Shown here one piece after another: positions 13,894-13,896 of a DNA stretch of 13,896 nucleotides. Position 1 is the first letter of the stretch. The number at the start of each line of letters is the position of its first letter. The notes under the pieces were generated by a model. The model was not told the DNA's origin. It saw only the letters and a list, made by a program, of their open reading frames with translations, and searched no databases. The translations under genes and the position numbers were made by a program. Where the stretch lies: NCBI GenBank assembly GCA_016929795.1, contig JAFGIA010000281.1:1-13896 (forward strand). Direction: 5' to 3'. This DNA comes from Anaerolineae bacterium (lineage in GTDB: Bacteria; Chloroflexota; Anaerolineae; JAAYZQ01).

Positions 13894-13896
13894 TCA

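Larger units (their letters stand above)
13446..13896. other. 451-base non-coding region with hairpins and repeats
   Basis: No credible gene on either strand. It holds the operon promoter (13495-13524) and, further upstream, a run of strong hairpins (13546-13580, 13601-13618, 13640-13692, 13805-13893). No tRNA or riboswitch is recognisable. The hairpins lie upstream of the promoter, so they are not part of the operon leader; they could end a transcript entering from beyond the window. Confidence 0.7.

Overview
The window is about 14 kb of GC-rich bacterial DNA in which every gene I can support lies on the minus strand, so the biological reading order runs from high to low coordinates. The gene content suggests a member of the Chloroflexota (Anaerolineae/Caldilineae-like). 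The grounds are a fused GldF-GldG ABC permease with a DUF4340 partner that ends in a Pro/Thr tail, a GH94 cellobiose phosphorylase, a large STAND NTPase carrying a C-terminal FGE-like domain, and intergenic 8-bp tandem 'phrases' and hairpins. This assignment is inference; no rRNA or other marker gene is present.

Layout, in transcription order. (1) 13446-13896 is non-coding and packed with hairpins and short repeats; it ends in a good sigma70-type promoter (13495-13524). (2) 8351-13445 is a tight operon: an FmdB-like zinc ribbon, a GldA-like ABC ATPase, a 957-residue GldF-GldG fusion and a DUF4340 lipoprotein-like or membrane-anchored partner. The last three overlap by ATGA junctions, so they probably form one envelope-located ABC complex. 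(3) 5770-8223 is a cellobiose phosphorylase with its own promoter, preceded by an octamer-repeat hairpin. (4) 5555-5746 is an open fragment without a start that looks like a decayed gene; a DinJ-YafQ toxin-antitoxin promoter sits inside it. (5) 5022-5551 is DinJ-YafQ. (6) 4166-4903 is a class III-type sirtuin (CobB-like), preceded by a long palindrome. (7) 3446-4116 is a VapBC-like antitoxin and PIN toxin whose promoter overlaps the end of the sirtuin gene. (8) 74-3307 is a 1077-residue multidomain protein: SIR2-like, STAND/AAA NTPase, HEAT-like repeats, FGE/C-type-lectin-fold domain.

The most interesting part is 74-5551, an accessory, conflict-type island: two type II toxin-antitoxin modules, a real sirtuin, and a SIR2-STAND-FGE protein built like an anti-phage or self-recognition NTPase. 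Its SIR2-like domain has lost the usual catalytic Asn and His. Its coding sequence holds an 11-base poly-C tract and a six-unit 8-bp tandem array, both able in principle to switch the reading frame. I see no promoter between the PIN toxin and this gene, so it may be transcribed from the toxin-antitoxin promoter.

The metabolic and transport part (5770-13445) looks like ordinary chromosome by comparison.
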